NCBI GenBank assembly: GCA_017940415.1
Contig: JAGAYR010000039.1
Coordinates: 38,593-102,592 of the forward strand
Direction: 5' to 3'
DNA length: 64,000 bases
Origin: Lachnospiraceae bacterium
GTDB lineage: Bacteria; Bacillota; Clostridia; Lachnospirales; Lachnospiraceae
This document shows positions 1-7,202 of the stretch, piece after piece. The notes beneath the pieces are model-generated. The model was not told where the DNA came from. It made no database searches and saw only the letters and a list, made by a program, of their open reading frames with translations. Position 1 is the first letter of the stretch. Each line of letters begins with the position of its first letter. The position numbers were made by a program, and so were the translations under genes.

Positions 1-39
1 TTTGACCTTAGCAAGCAGATCAGCGAAATTCTTACTCAT
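1..39 (-). CDS. 5' end of an unidentified gene running off the window
   Basis: An ATG at 39 on the minus strand follows an AAGGAGA ribosome binding site at good spacing, and the frame stays open for 13 codons to the window edge (MSKNFADLLAKVK). That is too short to assign. The start loosely resembles phosphate butyryltransferases, but this is a guess. The gene lies downstream of the histidine kinase, with a terminator-like hairpin between them, so it is probably a separate unit. Confidence 0.5.
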   Translation of the reverse strand, partial: MSKNFADLLAKVK

Positions 40-99
40 GATATGTCTCCTTGTTAAATTAATGTAAAAATGCAGTAAATATTTATACGCACCATTCAA

Positions 100-144
100 A
101 ATAATAGCACCCGGCGGGCTTTATTACAATACCGCCGCGGTGCT
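100..144 (-). terminator. Rho-independent terminator of the two-component operon
   Basis: On the minus strand AGCACC plus CGGCGG (bulged G between them) pair with CCGCCG and GGTGCT, followed by ATTATTTT. The hairpin begins about 28 bp beyond the histidine kinase stop codon, where a terminator is expected. Confidence 0.6.
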
Positions 145-171
145 CATGCTATTCACGGTTACCGTATAAAC

Positions 172-1431
172 CTAAAGGATCGTCGTAAATGTGATCTTAT
201 TATCTCCGGAAAGATCCGCCGTTATCCTGCCTTTATGCGCCTCCGCTACGGCACGGGCTACGGATAGTCCGATCCCGAACCCTCCGCTTTCCGAATTTCT
301 GGAAGAATCCGCCCTGTAAAACCTGTCGAAAAGATGTCTTACGGCCTCCTTATCCATAGGCTCATTCAGATCATTGGTTACCCTGATAAGCGCCTTTTTT
401 CCCTTTGACGAAAGGCTCCAGGAAACCTCTCCTCCCTCCGGACAGTACTTGACCGCATTATCCAGGAGAATGCTCATAAGTTCATAGACCTTCTTCTTAT
501 CACAGGTTATGCGGACCCCACTTTCAATATCCGAAACAAAGTTTAATCTGCGGGTAATGGAAGGAGCCTTGACCGAATCCGCCACATCCTCCGCCAGAGC
601 CGATATATCCACTTCCTCCGGGCTAAGGATATCTTTTCCCTCTTCCATTTTGGATAGGGTTATCAGATCGTTTGTAAGGAGGGTGAGTCTTTCCGTCTGT
701 TTTACGATATCCGAGATCCACTCATTATCCTCGCCAAGCTCCATGCTCAGAACGTCAGCATCTGCTCTGATTATGGAAAGAGGAGTTTTGATCTCATGTC
801 CCGCATCGGAGATGAATCTCTTCTGCTTTTCCCCCGCTTCTTCTATCGGCCTGACAGCTTTTCCCGAGATAAAATATATCACGCATCCGATGATCATAAG
901 TCCGATCAGGGATATGGCGATGCTTGTATTTCTAAAATCCCTGAAGCCTGATAATGCCGCGCCTCTGTCGCAAAAGATAACAATCCTGCCGCCGTCTTCG
1001 GTATCAGAGACCTCATATCTGTAATCATAGATAAATCCGGTCTTCCCGCCGTCCGATATGACTTTGTCCGCAAGAGCTACGGCTGTCTCATCCGATACTG
1101 CAGAAATCTTATCCGTATCACTCCTTATGACTTCCCCGCTTTCGGAATATTCGACTGTAAAAAATCTGGTTTCAAAAGCAAGCTCCGGAGAATCGATCCT
1201 CTCTCCGTGCATCATCCGCGGAGGTTCACCGGGGAACTCACCTGCCTGAGAATGAAGCATCCCCTCGGGAAAGACCCCGCCGTTATCGGCAAGTATCTTA
1301 AGCACTTTGTCCGAATCTCTGAGCACGTGGATATAGTTACTTATATTCATGCCGCCCACCAAAACAAGAAGTACGACAAAAGCCGATAAAAAGGCGGTCA
1401 TAATAAATTTTATCCGAAGCTTTTTTATCAT
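172..1431 (-). CDS. Sensor histidine kinase
   Basis: A 419-residue membrane histidine kinase that would phosphorylate the response regulator encoded 4 bp upstream. A first membrane span lies at about residues 8-30, an extracytoplasmic sensor region at 31-165 and a second span at about 172-192. The linker to the phospho-acceptor His212 (motif DAGHEIKTPL) is short, so little or no HAMP domain is present. The ATPase part has an N box (LLDNAVKY, about 322-329) and a G box (GFGIGLSVA, about 384-392). It is the last gene of the operon with the VTC, DUF4956 and Cthe_2159-type genes, so its signal probably concerns that envelope or polyphosphate function. The sensor region resembles nothing I can name. 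Confidence 0.93.
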   Translation of the reverse strand: MIKKLRIKFIMTAFLSAFVVLLVLVGGMNISNYIHVLRDSDKVLKILADNGGVFPEGMLHSQAGEFPGEPPRMMHGERIDSPELAFETRFFTVEYSESGEVIRSDTDKISAVSDETAVALADKVISDGGKTGFIYDYRYEVSDTEDGGRIVIFCDRGAALSGFRDFRNTSIAISLIGLMIIGCVIYFISGKAVRPIEEAGEKQKRFISDAGHEIKTPLSIIRADADVLSMELGEDNEWISDIVKQTERLTLLTNDLITLSKMEEGKDILSPEEVDISALAEDVADSVKAPSITRRLNFVSDIESGVRITCDKKKVYELMSILLDNAVKYCPEGGEVSWSLSSKGKKALIRVTNDLNEPMDKEAVRHLFDRFYRADSSRNSESGGFGIGLSVARAVAEAHKGRITADLSGDNKITFTTIL

Positions 1432-1435
1432 AAGA

Positions 1436-2116
1436 TTAATTCTCCGAATCGGTCACCAGACTGTATCCCGCATTCCTTACAGCCTTGATCCGTACGTTCG
1501 CACCGATACGGATCAGCTTCTTTCTAAGGTATGACAGGTTGGTCCACACAATACTGCTGTCTCCTTCAAAATCTATTCCCCAGATCTTATCGAAAAATCT
1601 TTCCGTGGTGATCAGCATACCGGGATTGGACATGAGGTATTCCATCATTTGGAATTCTTTGGAAGAAAGTCTGACGCTTTCAGACGGCGATGATAATTCG
1701 AAGTTTGCTCTGTTAAGGGATATGTTTCCGAATCTGAGCAAATTATCCCCGGCAGGCGTAAGAGCTCTTGTCATTGCCCTGAGTCTCGCCAAAAGTTCCT
1801 TTCCGTCAAAGGGTTTTGTCAGATAATCGTTTGCTCCGAGATCAAGTCCCTCCACCTTATCATCCACCTGGGATTTTGCGGTCAGCATCATGACAGGTAT
1901 CTTAACCCCCGAAGATCTTGCCCTTTTCAGTACTTCAAATCCGTCCATTCCGGGCATCATAACATCCAAGATGGCTGCATCGTAATCACCGGCCGTCAGA
2001 TAGTCAAGCGCATCGGAGCCGTTATATACCGCATCCACCGAATAGTTATTCCCTTTAAGTATGGCAGTTAATGCCCGGGACATAGATTTTTCGTCTTCCG
2101 CAAGAAGTATTTTCAT
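1436..2116 (-). CDS. OmpR/PhoB-family response regulator
   Basis: A 226-residue transcription factor with a receiver domain at about 1-120 and a winged-helix DNA-binding domain at about 125-222. The phospho-acceptor is Asp51 (AAILDVMMPGMDG), with the acidic pair near residues 7-9 and the conserved Lys in MLTAKSQ. The winged helix ends in the usual RNAGYSLV hairpin. It sits 4 bp upstream of its kinase gene and 56 bp after the Cthe_2159-type gene. A TTAAAT-N5-TTAAAT direct repeat in front of the operon is the kind of site this family binds, so autoregulation is likely. Confidence 0.95.
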   Translation of the reverse strand: MKILLAEDEKSMSRALTAILKGNNYSVDAVYNGSDALDYLTAGDYDAAILDVMMPGMDGFEVLKRARSSGVKIPVMMLTAKSQVDDKVEGLDLGANDYLTKPFDGKELLARLRAMTRALTPAGDNLLRFGNISLNRANFELSSPSESVRLSSKEFQMMEYLMSNPGMLITTERFFDKIWGIDFEGDSSIVWTNLSYLRKKLIRIGANVRIKAVRNAGYSLVTDSEN

Positions 2117-2172
2117 AGCTTTATTATCTCACAATAAGAAATTCTAAGTAAGTATATTCGTCTGTCTTTTCA

Positions 2173-3342
2173 TCATTTTCCGCCGACAGGCTCACCGGGA
2201 GCCTGTCCTTCTCCCGGCATAAACCCTTCTCCGGGTGCGAAGCCTTCTCCCGGGCCAGGACCACCTTCCGGCCTTGATGCTCCGCCGAATCCGCCTTCCG
2301 AACCGAAACCGCCTCCCATGAACTGGTTGGGAATGGCATCTGTTTCTTCTCCGTTAACGATAAGAGTCCCTCCGTTTAATTCAGCCATTCCGTCATAGTC
2401 ACATGCCGACTGCCCCGTTATATCGATCTTTCCGCCGTTTATAACAAGATCGCCGTTAGAATCGATACCGTCCGTATCACCTTCTCCCATAACTATGGTA
2501 ATATCTCCGCCGTTTATCTCGACCTTAACATCTGTTTCATCGGACTTTTGTGCTGCGTTTATTCCGTCATCGGATGCATTTATCAAGATCTTTCCATCGT
2601 TTATCACAATATTTGTGGCTTCCAATCCCTCAGCTCCGTCAAGTGTGATATCTCCGTCTTCTATCGTAAGATTTACATCCGCATGAATACCGTCATCACC
2701 GGCTTTTACATTGAGAGTTCCGCTGCTCATCAGGAAATCTTCGTTTACATTGATACCGTCATCCGAAGCATCTATATCAAGATTTCCGCCCGATATGACA
2801 AGGCTGTCATTTACAGTGATACCCTTTCCGTCTGCCGCAGTAATATTAAGGCTGCCTTCTCCGCTTATGGTCACATCCGTTTTAGAGTAGATGACTGCAT
2901 CGATTTCTTCATCCTCAGGATCATTAAAACCTTCTTCATTCATAAGAACGGATTCACCGTCCAAAATGATATTTACATCCCCTGCGGATCGGGCATATAT
3001 CGCTGCAGAAGATGAACTTACGATCTTTGCATCACAGAGTATAAGTGTCACGCTCTCATCTTCTCCCGCATCTATCCTGACCGTGCAATCTTCGGATGAT
3101 CCGGTCAATAAATAAATTCCGCCTTCCGTGATACTGACCGTTCCGCTGTCATTACTTAGTTCTATTACTTCATCATATCCGGAGACTACGGATTCTTCAT
3201 CAATCTCATTCTCCGCAGATACAACCGTATCCGTCACTCTGTCTGAAACACTGCTTTCCGTATGGGAAGCCGTACATCCCGTTATCATAAGAGCGGCTAT
3301 TGTTCCTGCGGCAAATATATTCAAGATATTCTTTCTTTTCAT
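2173..3342 (-). CDS. Surface lipoprotein with Cthe_2159-type carbohydrate-binding beta-helix
   Basis: A 389-residue protein with a lipoprotein signal; the lipobox ends at Cys23 (MITGC). Residues about 60-335 are repeated short strands of the form ISGGNLDIDASDDGINV, reading as a right-handed parallel beta-helix of the Cthe_2159 (DUF4353) family. The family's namesake in Clostridium thermocellum binds cellulose and acidic sugars. The tail (about 340-389) is rich in Gly, Pro and Glu (PGEGF repeats) and probably reaches through the wall. It lies between the DUF4956 gene (18 bp away) and the response regulator. The VTC, DUF4956 and Cthe_2159-type combination is a recurring neighbourhood in Firmicutes, as far as I recall. 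The ligand here is unknown. Confidence 0.85.
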   Translation of the reverse strand: MKRKNILNIFAAGTIAALMITGCTASHTESSVSDRVTDTVVSAENEIDEESVVSGYDEVIELSNDSGTVSITEGGIYLLTGSSEDCTVRIDAGEDESVTLILCDAKIVSSSSAAIYARSAGDVNIILDGESVLMNEEGFNDPEDEEIDAVIYSKTDVTISGEGSLNITAADGKGITVNDSLVISGGNLDIDASDDGINVNEDFLMSSGTLNVKAGDDGIHADVNLTIEDGDITLDGAEGLEATNIVINDGKILINASDDGINAAQKSDETDVKVEINGGDITIVMGEGDTDGIDSNGDLVINGGKIDITGQSACDYDGMAELNGGTLIVNGEETDAIPNQFMGGGFGSEGGFGGASRPEGGPGPGEGFAPGEGFMPGEGQAPGEPVGGK

Positions 3343-3360
3343 ATCTTTTACTCCTTTCCG

Positions 3361-4047
3361 TTAAAGTTCGGCCGTCTCGCGGCGTTTTAGAGAAGACACC
3401 ATTATTTCCAGGTTTCCGTTTCTGCATCTTAGGTCATCGATGAATTTCTTTTCGATATCAGCGGAAGTAAGCGTAATATCATAATCAAGTTTAAACATAG
3501 CGCCCAGATTTGAAGTCTTGGCGGAGATAAGGTTATGCTCTGTCGTATATTTATCAAATATCTCATCAAACACTTCTGTATAATCAAGGTCTTCGGGGAT
3601 AGTGATCCTAAGACTTCTGGACAGCTCCGAGTTTTTATCATGTCCGAGATCTGTGGCTTTATAAAAGCTGACCGCAGCGATCATGATCAGTTCAAAAACA
3701 AAGGCATAGAGCACATAACCCATTCCCGTAAGAAGTCCCAGAGCCATCGCCATAAACAGATTTCCTATTTCCCTTGCAGTACCCTGGGCTGAGCGGAATC
3801 TGACCAGTCCGAACGCTCCCGCCACCGCGACACCCGCTCCGATATTGCCGTTTACCGTCATGATCACAACACTTACCATGGCGGGAAGAAGTGCCAAAGT
3901 TACGGTAAAGCCCTTGCTTGATCCTTCATCCGTTGTAAATTTCGCCAGGATCACTCCCAGGATAAGTGATGCGATTATCGGTACCATAAAATCCGCAACC
4001 GATATATCCGCATTTCCAACAAGTGTTTCCATTAATATGTTAAGCAT
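3361..4047 (-). CDS. DUF4956 membrane protein
   Basis: A 228-residue protein with about four membrane spans in residues 15-135 and a soluble C-terminal domain (about 140-228). The segment GAFGLVRFRSAQGTAREIGNLFMAMALGL between the spans is the family signature region. DUF4956 proteins are regularly encoded next to VTC-domain genes, and the reading frame here overlaps the VTC gene by 8 bp, so the two are translationally coupled. A role as membrane partner of the polymerase, for example a product channel or anchor, is inference. Confidence 0.85.
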   Translation of the reverse strand: MLNILMETLVGNADISVADFMVPIIASLILGVILAKFTTDEGSSKGFTVTLALLPAMVSVVIMTVNGNIGAGVAVAGAFGLVRFRSAQGTAREIGNLFMAMALGLLTGMGYVLYAFVFELIMIAAVSFYKATDLGHDKNSELSRSLRITIPEDLDYTEVFDEIFDKYTTEHNLISAKTSNLGAMFKLDYDITLTSADIEKKFIDDLRCRNGNLEIMVSSLKRRETAEL

Positions 4048-4768
4048 ATTTAAGCCTCTCTTTCGTATCTGTATTATTTCCCGCTATATAATCTTCGTAG
4101 TATTTTCCGTATTTGGAAAAGGATGATTTTTGTATTCCTTCTTCCCTCAAAAATCTTATGATCCACATGGGCAGCCCTGCGCTTACCTTTACTTCCAGTA
4201 TGCTGAGCCCGCAGCCCAGGACCGGAACTCCGAATACTCCTTCTTTCAGCGAAAGATGCGTTTCTCTGGCAAGAACATTTTTATCAAGTGTGATCCTTGT
4301 ATCCGAACCATCAAGCGGATTAAATGCCTCCCTTTCATATGAGAGAAAAACCTTCGGTTTAAGTCCCGTATAGAAATCTCTGAAATACCCGATCTCTTTT
4401 TCAATCTGGGAATCACCCGGTGTTTCACCGCCTCCTTCAAGCCAGCCCATCGCTTTATTTTCGGGAAGTGCTATTCTCCTCTTGTAAACCACCGACTCAT
4501 ATTTTTTCTTGAGTTCTACAAATACCTCCTCATCTTCCCTGACCCGCTTATAACTCCTAATCCTGAGTTTTTCCTTATATAAGGGTTTATCCAGTGAAGT
4601 TCTTATGAGCCTGTAATTATCCGTGTCAAAATAGATATTTCTGATAACCGTATGCCCGTAGCCATCGATCTTCATCTTTCCTTCCATCTCCGCAAGAAGC
4701 CGTGTTCTCTGGTTTTCATCAAGGAGATACTTGATCTCGTAGCGCTTGAAAATGTTCTGATAATCCAT
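4040..4768 (-). CDS. VTC-domain polyphosphate polymerase-like protein
   Basis: A 242-residue VTC domain, the tunnel-shaped nucleotidyl/polyphosphate polymerase fold of the yeast vacuolar transporter chaperone. Family motifs in order are KYLLDENQ (about 13-20), IRNIYFDT (about 42-49), LRIRSYK (about 69-75), FVELKKKYE (about 82-90), VVYKRR (about 92-97) and LSYEREAF (about 142-149). These supply the basic and acidic residues lining the tunnel in characterised members. It is soluble, so attachment to the membrane would go through the DUF4956 partner. It is the first gene of the operon, with GGAGG in front of the ATG. Polymerase activity is inferred from the fold; some bacterial VTC proteins may use other substrates. 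Confidence 0.85.
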   Translation of the reverse strand: MDYQNIFKRYEIKYLLDENQRTRLLAEMEGKMKIDGYGHTVIRNIYFDTDNYRLIRTSLDKPLYKEKLRIRSYKRVREDEEVFVELKKKYESVVYKRRIALPENKAMGWLEGGGETPGDSQIEKEIGYFRDFYTGLKPKVFLSYEREAFNPLDGSDTRITLDKNVLARETHLSLKEGVFGVPVLGCGLSILEVKVSAGLPMWIIRFLREEGIQKSSFSKYGKYYEDYIAGNNTDTKERLKYA

Positions 4769-4792
4769 ATCTGACCTCCGTTTTGTAAGATC

Positions 4793-4826
4793 AGTGTAGA
4801 AAGCGAACCTTAAATGAAGCTTAAAT
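4793..4826 (-). promoter_or_regulatory. Direct-repeat activator site and -10 element for the VTC/two-component operon
   Basis: On the minus strand ATTTAA-N5-ATTTAA (11-bp period, plus-strand 4810-4826) is followed after exactly 11 bp by TACACT (4793-4798), an acceptable -10 element. No good -35 is present. This is the usual plan of promoters activated by phosphorylated OmpR/PhoB-family regulators, and such a regulator is encoded in the operon. Transcription would start near 4786, leaving a short leader before the GGAGG and the ATG at 4768. Confidence 0.6.
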
Positions 4827-4871
4827 ATTTATATTTTTTCTATATCGACAACCGGGAATTTAAGTACTAAG

Positions 4872-7022
4872 ATGATTCCTATGACTGAAATCGCAGAAAA
4901 AAAAGAAAATACGGCAATAAACCCCATAACCGATGGCAAGATAGGGAAGGAAATGATACTGTTTTTCCTCCCCCTTATGTTCGGTACTTTTTTCCAGCTG
5001 CTCTATAATACGGCAGATTCCGTAATAGTCGGCCGCTTCGTTGGAAAAGAAGCCCTTGCGGCGGTAGGCGGCTCCGCTGCCATACTGGTCAATGTATTTG
5101 TGGGAGGCCTTACCTCTCTTTCTTCGGGTGCCACCATCATAGTGGGCCAGTATTACGGTGCAGGAAGAAAAGAAGACGTTTCCAAATCCGTTCATACCGG
5201 CATGGCCTTCGCAGTAATCCTCGGCATCATCATTACCATAGCCGGAATCCCCACAACCAGGCTCATGCTGGAAGCAATGAACACCACTCCCGAATCCCTT
5301 GAGGGCTCAACCATATATCTCAGAGTCTACATGGCGGGAATGATCCCCAACCTCGTATATAACATGGGAGCCGGAATCCTCAGAGCCATCGGTGATTCTA
5401 AGCGTCCCCTTATATTCCTGATAATTTCTTCCATAATAAATATCATTCTCGACCTGGCACTGGTCATCGGTATGGGACTCGGTGTATTCGGTGTCGCACT
5501 TGCCACCATCTTTTCTCAGGCAATCAGTGCGGTAATGACCATTTACGTACTGGTAAAGGCTAATGACTGTTACAAGCTCTACCTTAATAAGATCAAGATC
5601 CATTCCTTCTATTTAAAAAGAATACTTATGATCGGTATTCCTTCGACCGTTCATTCCCTTACCTACACCGCATCCAATCTTATAATACAGATCGCGGTAA
5701 ACGGCTTCGGAACAGATACTGTAGCAGCATGGGTTGCAACGGGAAAAGCGGACCAGATCTTCTGGATGGTCAGCAACTCACTGGGCATATCCATATCCAC
5801 CTTTGTTGCTCAAAACTACGGCAAAGGAAATATGAACAGGGTCAAAAAGAGCATGATCTGCGGCTTTTTCTACCACTGCATCCTTACCACCATAATAGTG
5901 GGAGGACTGCTGCTCATCGGTCCCTTTGTCCTTACTTTCTTTACCAAAGACCCCGTGGTACTTGGTATCGCAACCTACATGCTCAGGTTCTTCGTTGTGT
6001 TTTATTTCTCATTCATATTGATAGAAGTATGCCATGGCGTACTGAGAGGAATGGGCAATGCCACAGGTCCCATGATCATAAGCGTATTCGGGGTATGCGG
6101 AATCAGAATTCTCTGGATCTTCACGGCATTCAGAACATACCGCACCATGACGGTCCTTATGACATCCTATCCCATCTCCTGGGGCATCAGTTCCGCCATA
6201 TCGCTACTCTATCTCATCATATGCTTAAGGCGTATGAAAAAAGAAAAAACAGGCTCTGCAGGTAAAAAGAAAATGACAATACTTCCCTTGATTCTGCTCA
6301 TTGCCGGAATCTTATGTATTCTCTACGGAATAACTATTATGCTTGCCAATTCCGGTTCCAAATTCTTCCTCGTATGGTATGCGGGAGGATTGTGCTTTGT
6401 AGCTCTCGCTTTCCTTTTCAGAAGCGGGATCATAGCAAAACTTCCCATGGCCGTAAAAGGAATAGCCGTATTTCTGATATCTCTGGGAGTTATTTTTGTC
6501 ATAGCAACCCAGTGCATGGTAATATCGGGATTTCGTGATAACACAAAGGAAGGCCTTGATTACATCATAGTCCTGGGAAGTCAGGTAAAGACCTCGGGGC
6601 CTGCGGTTGTAACCAGGATGAGACTGGATAAAGCTTACGAATACGCATCTGCAAATCCGGAAACCATCATAATCGTATCCGGAGGTCAGGGCAGTAACGA
6701 GCCTGCCAGCGAAGCATCCGTCATGAAGGATTATCTGGTAGGACGGGGCATAGATGAAAGCAGGATCCTCATGGAGGATAAGTCCACCAACACTTCCGAA
6801 AACCTGCAGTTCAGCGCTTCCTTATATGAAGGCCTTTCCGGCAGCAGCGTAGGTATAGTATCCAGTAACTTCCATATCTACAGAGCCCTCGCCATTGCAA
6901 AAAAATGCGGATACACCGATGTTACCGGCATACCCGCAGATTCTGTTAAACTCTATCTTCCTAACAATATGATTCGTGAAACCGTCGGACTGCTAAAGGA
7001 TTTCCTGATGGGCAATCTTTAA
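4872..7022 (+). CDS. MATE efflux transporter fused to a DUF218 (YdcF/SanA-like) domain
   Basis: A 716-residue fusion. Residues about 20-455 are a complete MATE-family transporter with twelve spans (for example QLLYNTADSVIVGRFVG and RAIGDSKRPL). After a charged linker (about 453-467) come three further spans (about 468-553), then a soluble DUF218 domain (about 563-716) with the family motifs IIVLGSQV, VSGGQG, STNTSENL and SSNFHIYRA. MATE proteins export drugs or metabolites with Na+ or H+; DUF218 proteins such as SanA and ElyC affect the cell envelope. One uninterrupted frame covers both parts. No strong ribosome binding site precedes the ATG at 4872, and the in-frame ATG at 4881 is an alternative. 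It diverges from the VTC operon. Confidence 0.9.
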   Translation: MIPMTEIAEKKENTAINPITDGKIGKEMILFFLPLMFGTFFQLLYNTADSVIVGRFVGKEALAAVGGSAAILVNVFVGGLTSLSSGATIIVGQYYGAGRKEDVSKSVHTGMAFAVILGIIITIAGIPTTRLMLEAMNTTPESLEGSTIYLRVYMAGMIPNLVYNMGAGILRAIGDSKRPLIFLIISSIINIILDLALVIGMGLGVFGVALATIFSQAISAVMTIYVLVKANDCYKLYLNKIKIHSFYLKRILMIGIPSTVHSLTYTASNLIIQIAVNGFGTDTVAAWVATGKADQIFWMVSNSLGISISTFVAQNYGKGNMNRVKKSMICGFFYHCILTTIIVGGLLLIGPFVLTFFTKDPVVLGIATYMLRFFVVFYFSFILIEVCHGVLRGMGNATGPMIISVFGVCGIRILWIFTAFRTYRTMTVLMTSYPISWGISSAISLLYLIICLRRMKKEKTGSAGKKKMTILPLILLIAGILCILYGITIMLANSGSKFFLVWYAGGLCFVALAFLFRSGIIAKLPMAVKGIAVFLISLGVIFVIATQCMVISGFRDNTKEGLDYIIVLGSQVKTSGPAVVTRMRLDKAYEYASANPETIIIVSGGQGSNEPASEASVMKDYLVGRGIDESRILMEDKSTNTSENLQFSASLYEGLSGSSVGIVSSNFHIYRALAIAKKCGYTDVTGIPADSVKLYLPNNMIRETVGLLKDFLMGNL

Positions 7023-7030
7023 ATATGAAA

Positions 7031-7200
7031 GCGAGGCCTGCTCCTGATTTCCTGGGGTCCTGTCGCGGTACATAATTCTCTCGCTTTTCGGGGTCAGGCG
7101 GCCAAAGAACCTTGATTTTTCTGCCTCATGCCGCAGACCACCGAAGTCTCGACAATCATGTATCCGCGCCACCCGCGGAAATCAGGAACAGGCCTCGTGC
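7031..7200. repeat. Long imperfect inverted repeat (about 70-bp arms) between convergent genes
   Basis: The two halves of this intergenic stretch are imperfect reverse complements. The outer cores, 7033-7052 and 7177-7196, match at 19 of 20 positions (GAGGCCTG, then CCTGATTTCC). Pairing continues inward with small bulges through GCGG/TACAT/ATT blocks to about 7105 and 7128, leaving a short central loop. The result is one long hairpin of about 170 nt filling the space between the MATE fusion and the phosphohexomutase gene. It has no clear U-tract. It could be a bidirectional terminator, a structured RNA or a non-autonomous repeat element. Confidence 0.65.
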
Positions 7201-7202
7201 CA

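Noticed and set aside
2548-3015. A 155-codon open frame on the plus strand
   Set aside because: Antisense to the repeat-rich lipoprotein gene; the repeats open several frames at once.
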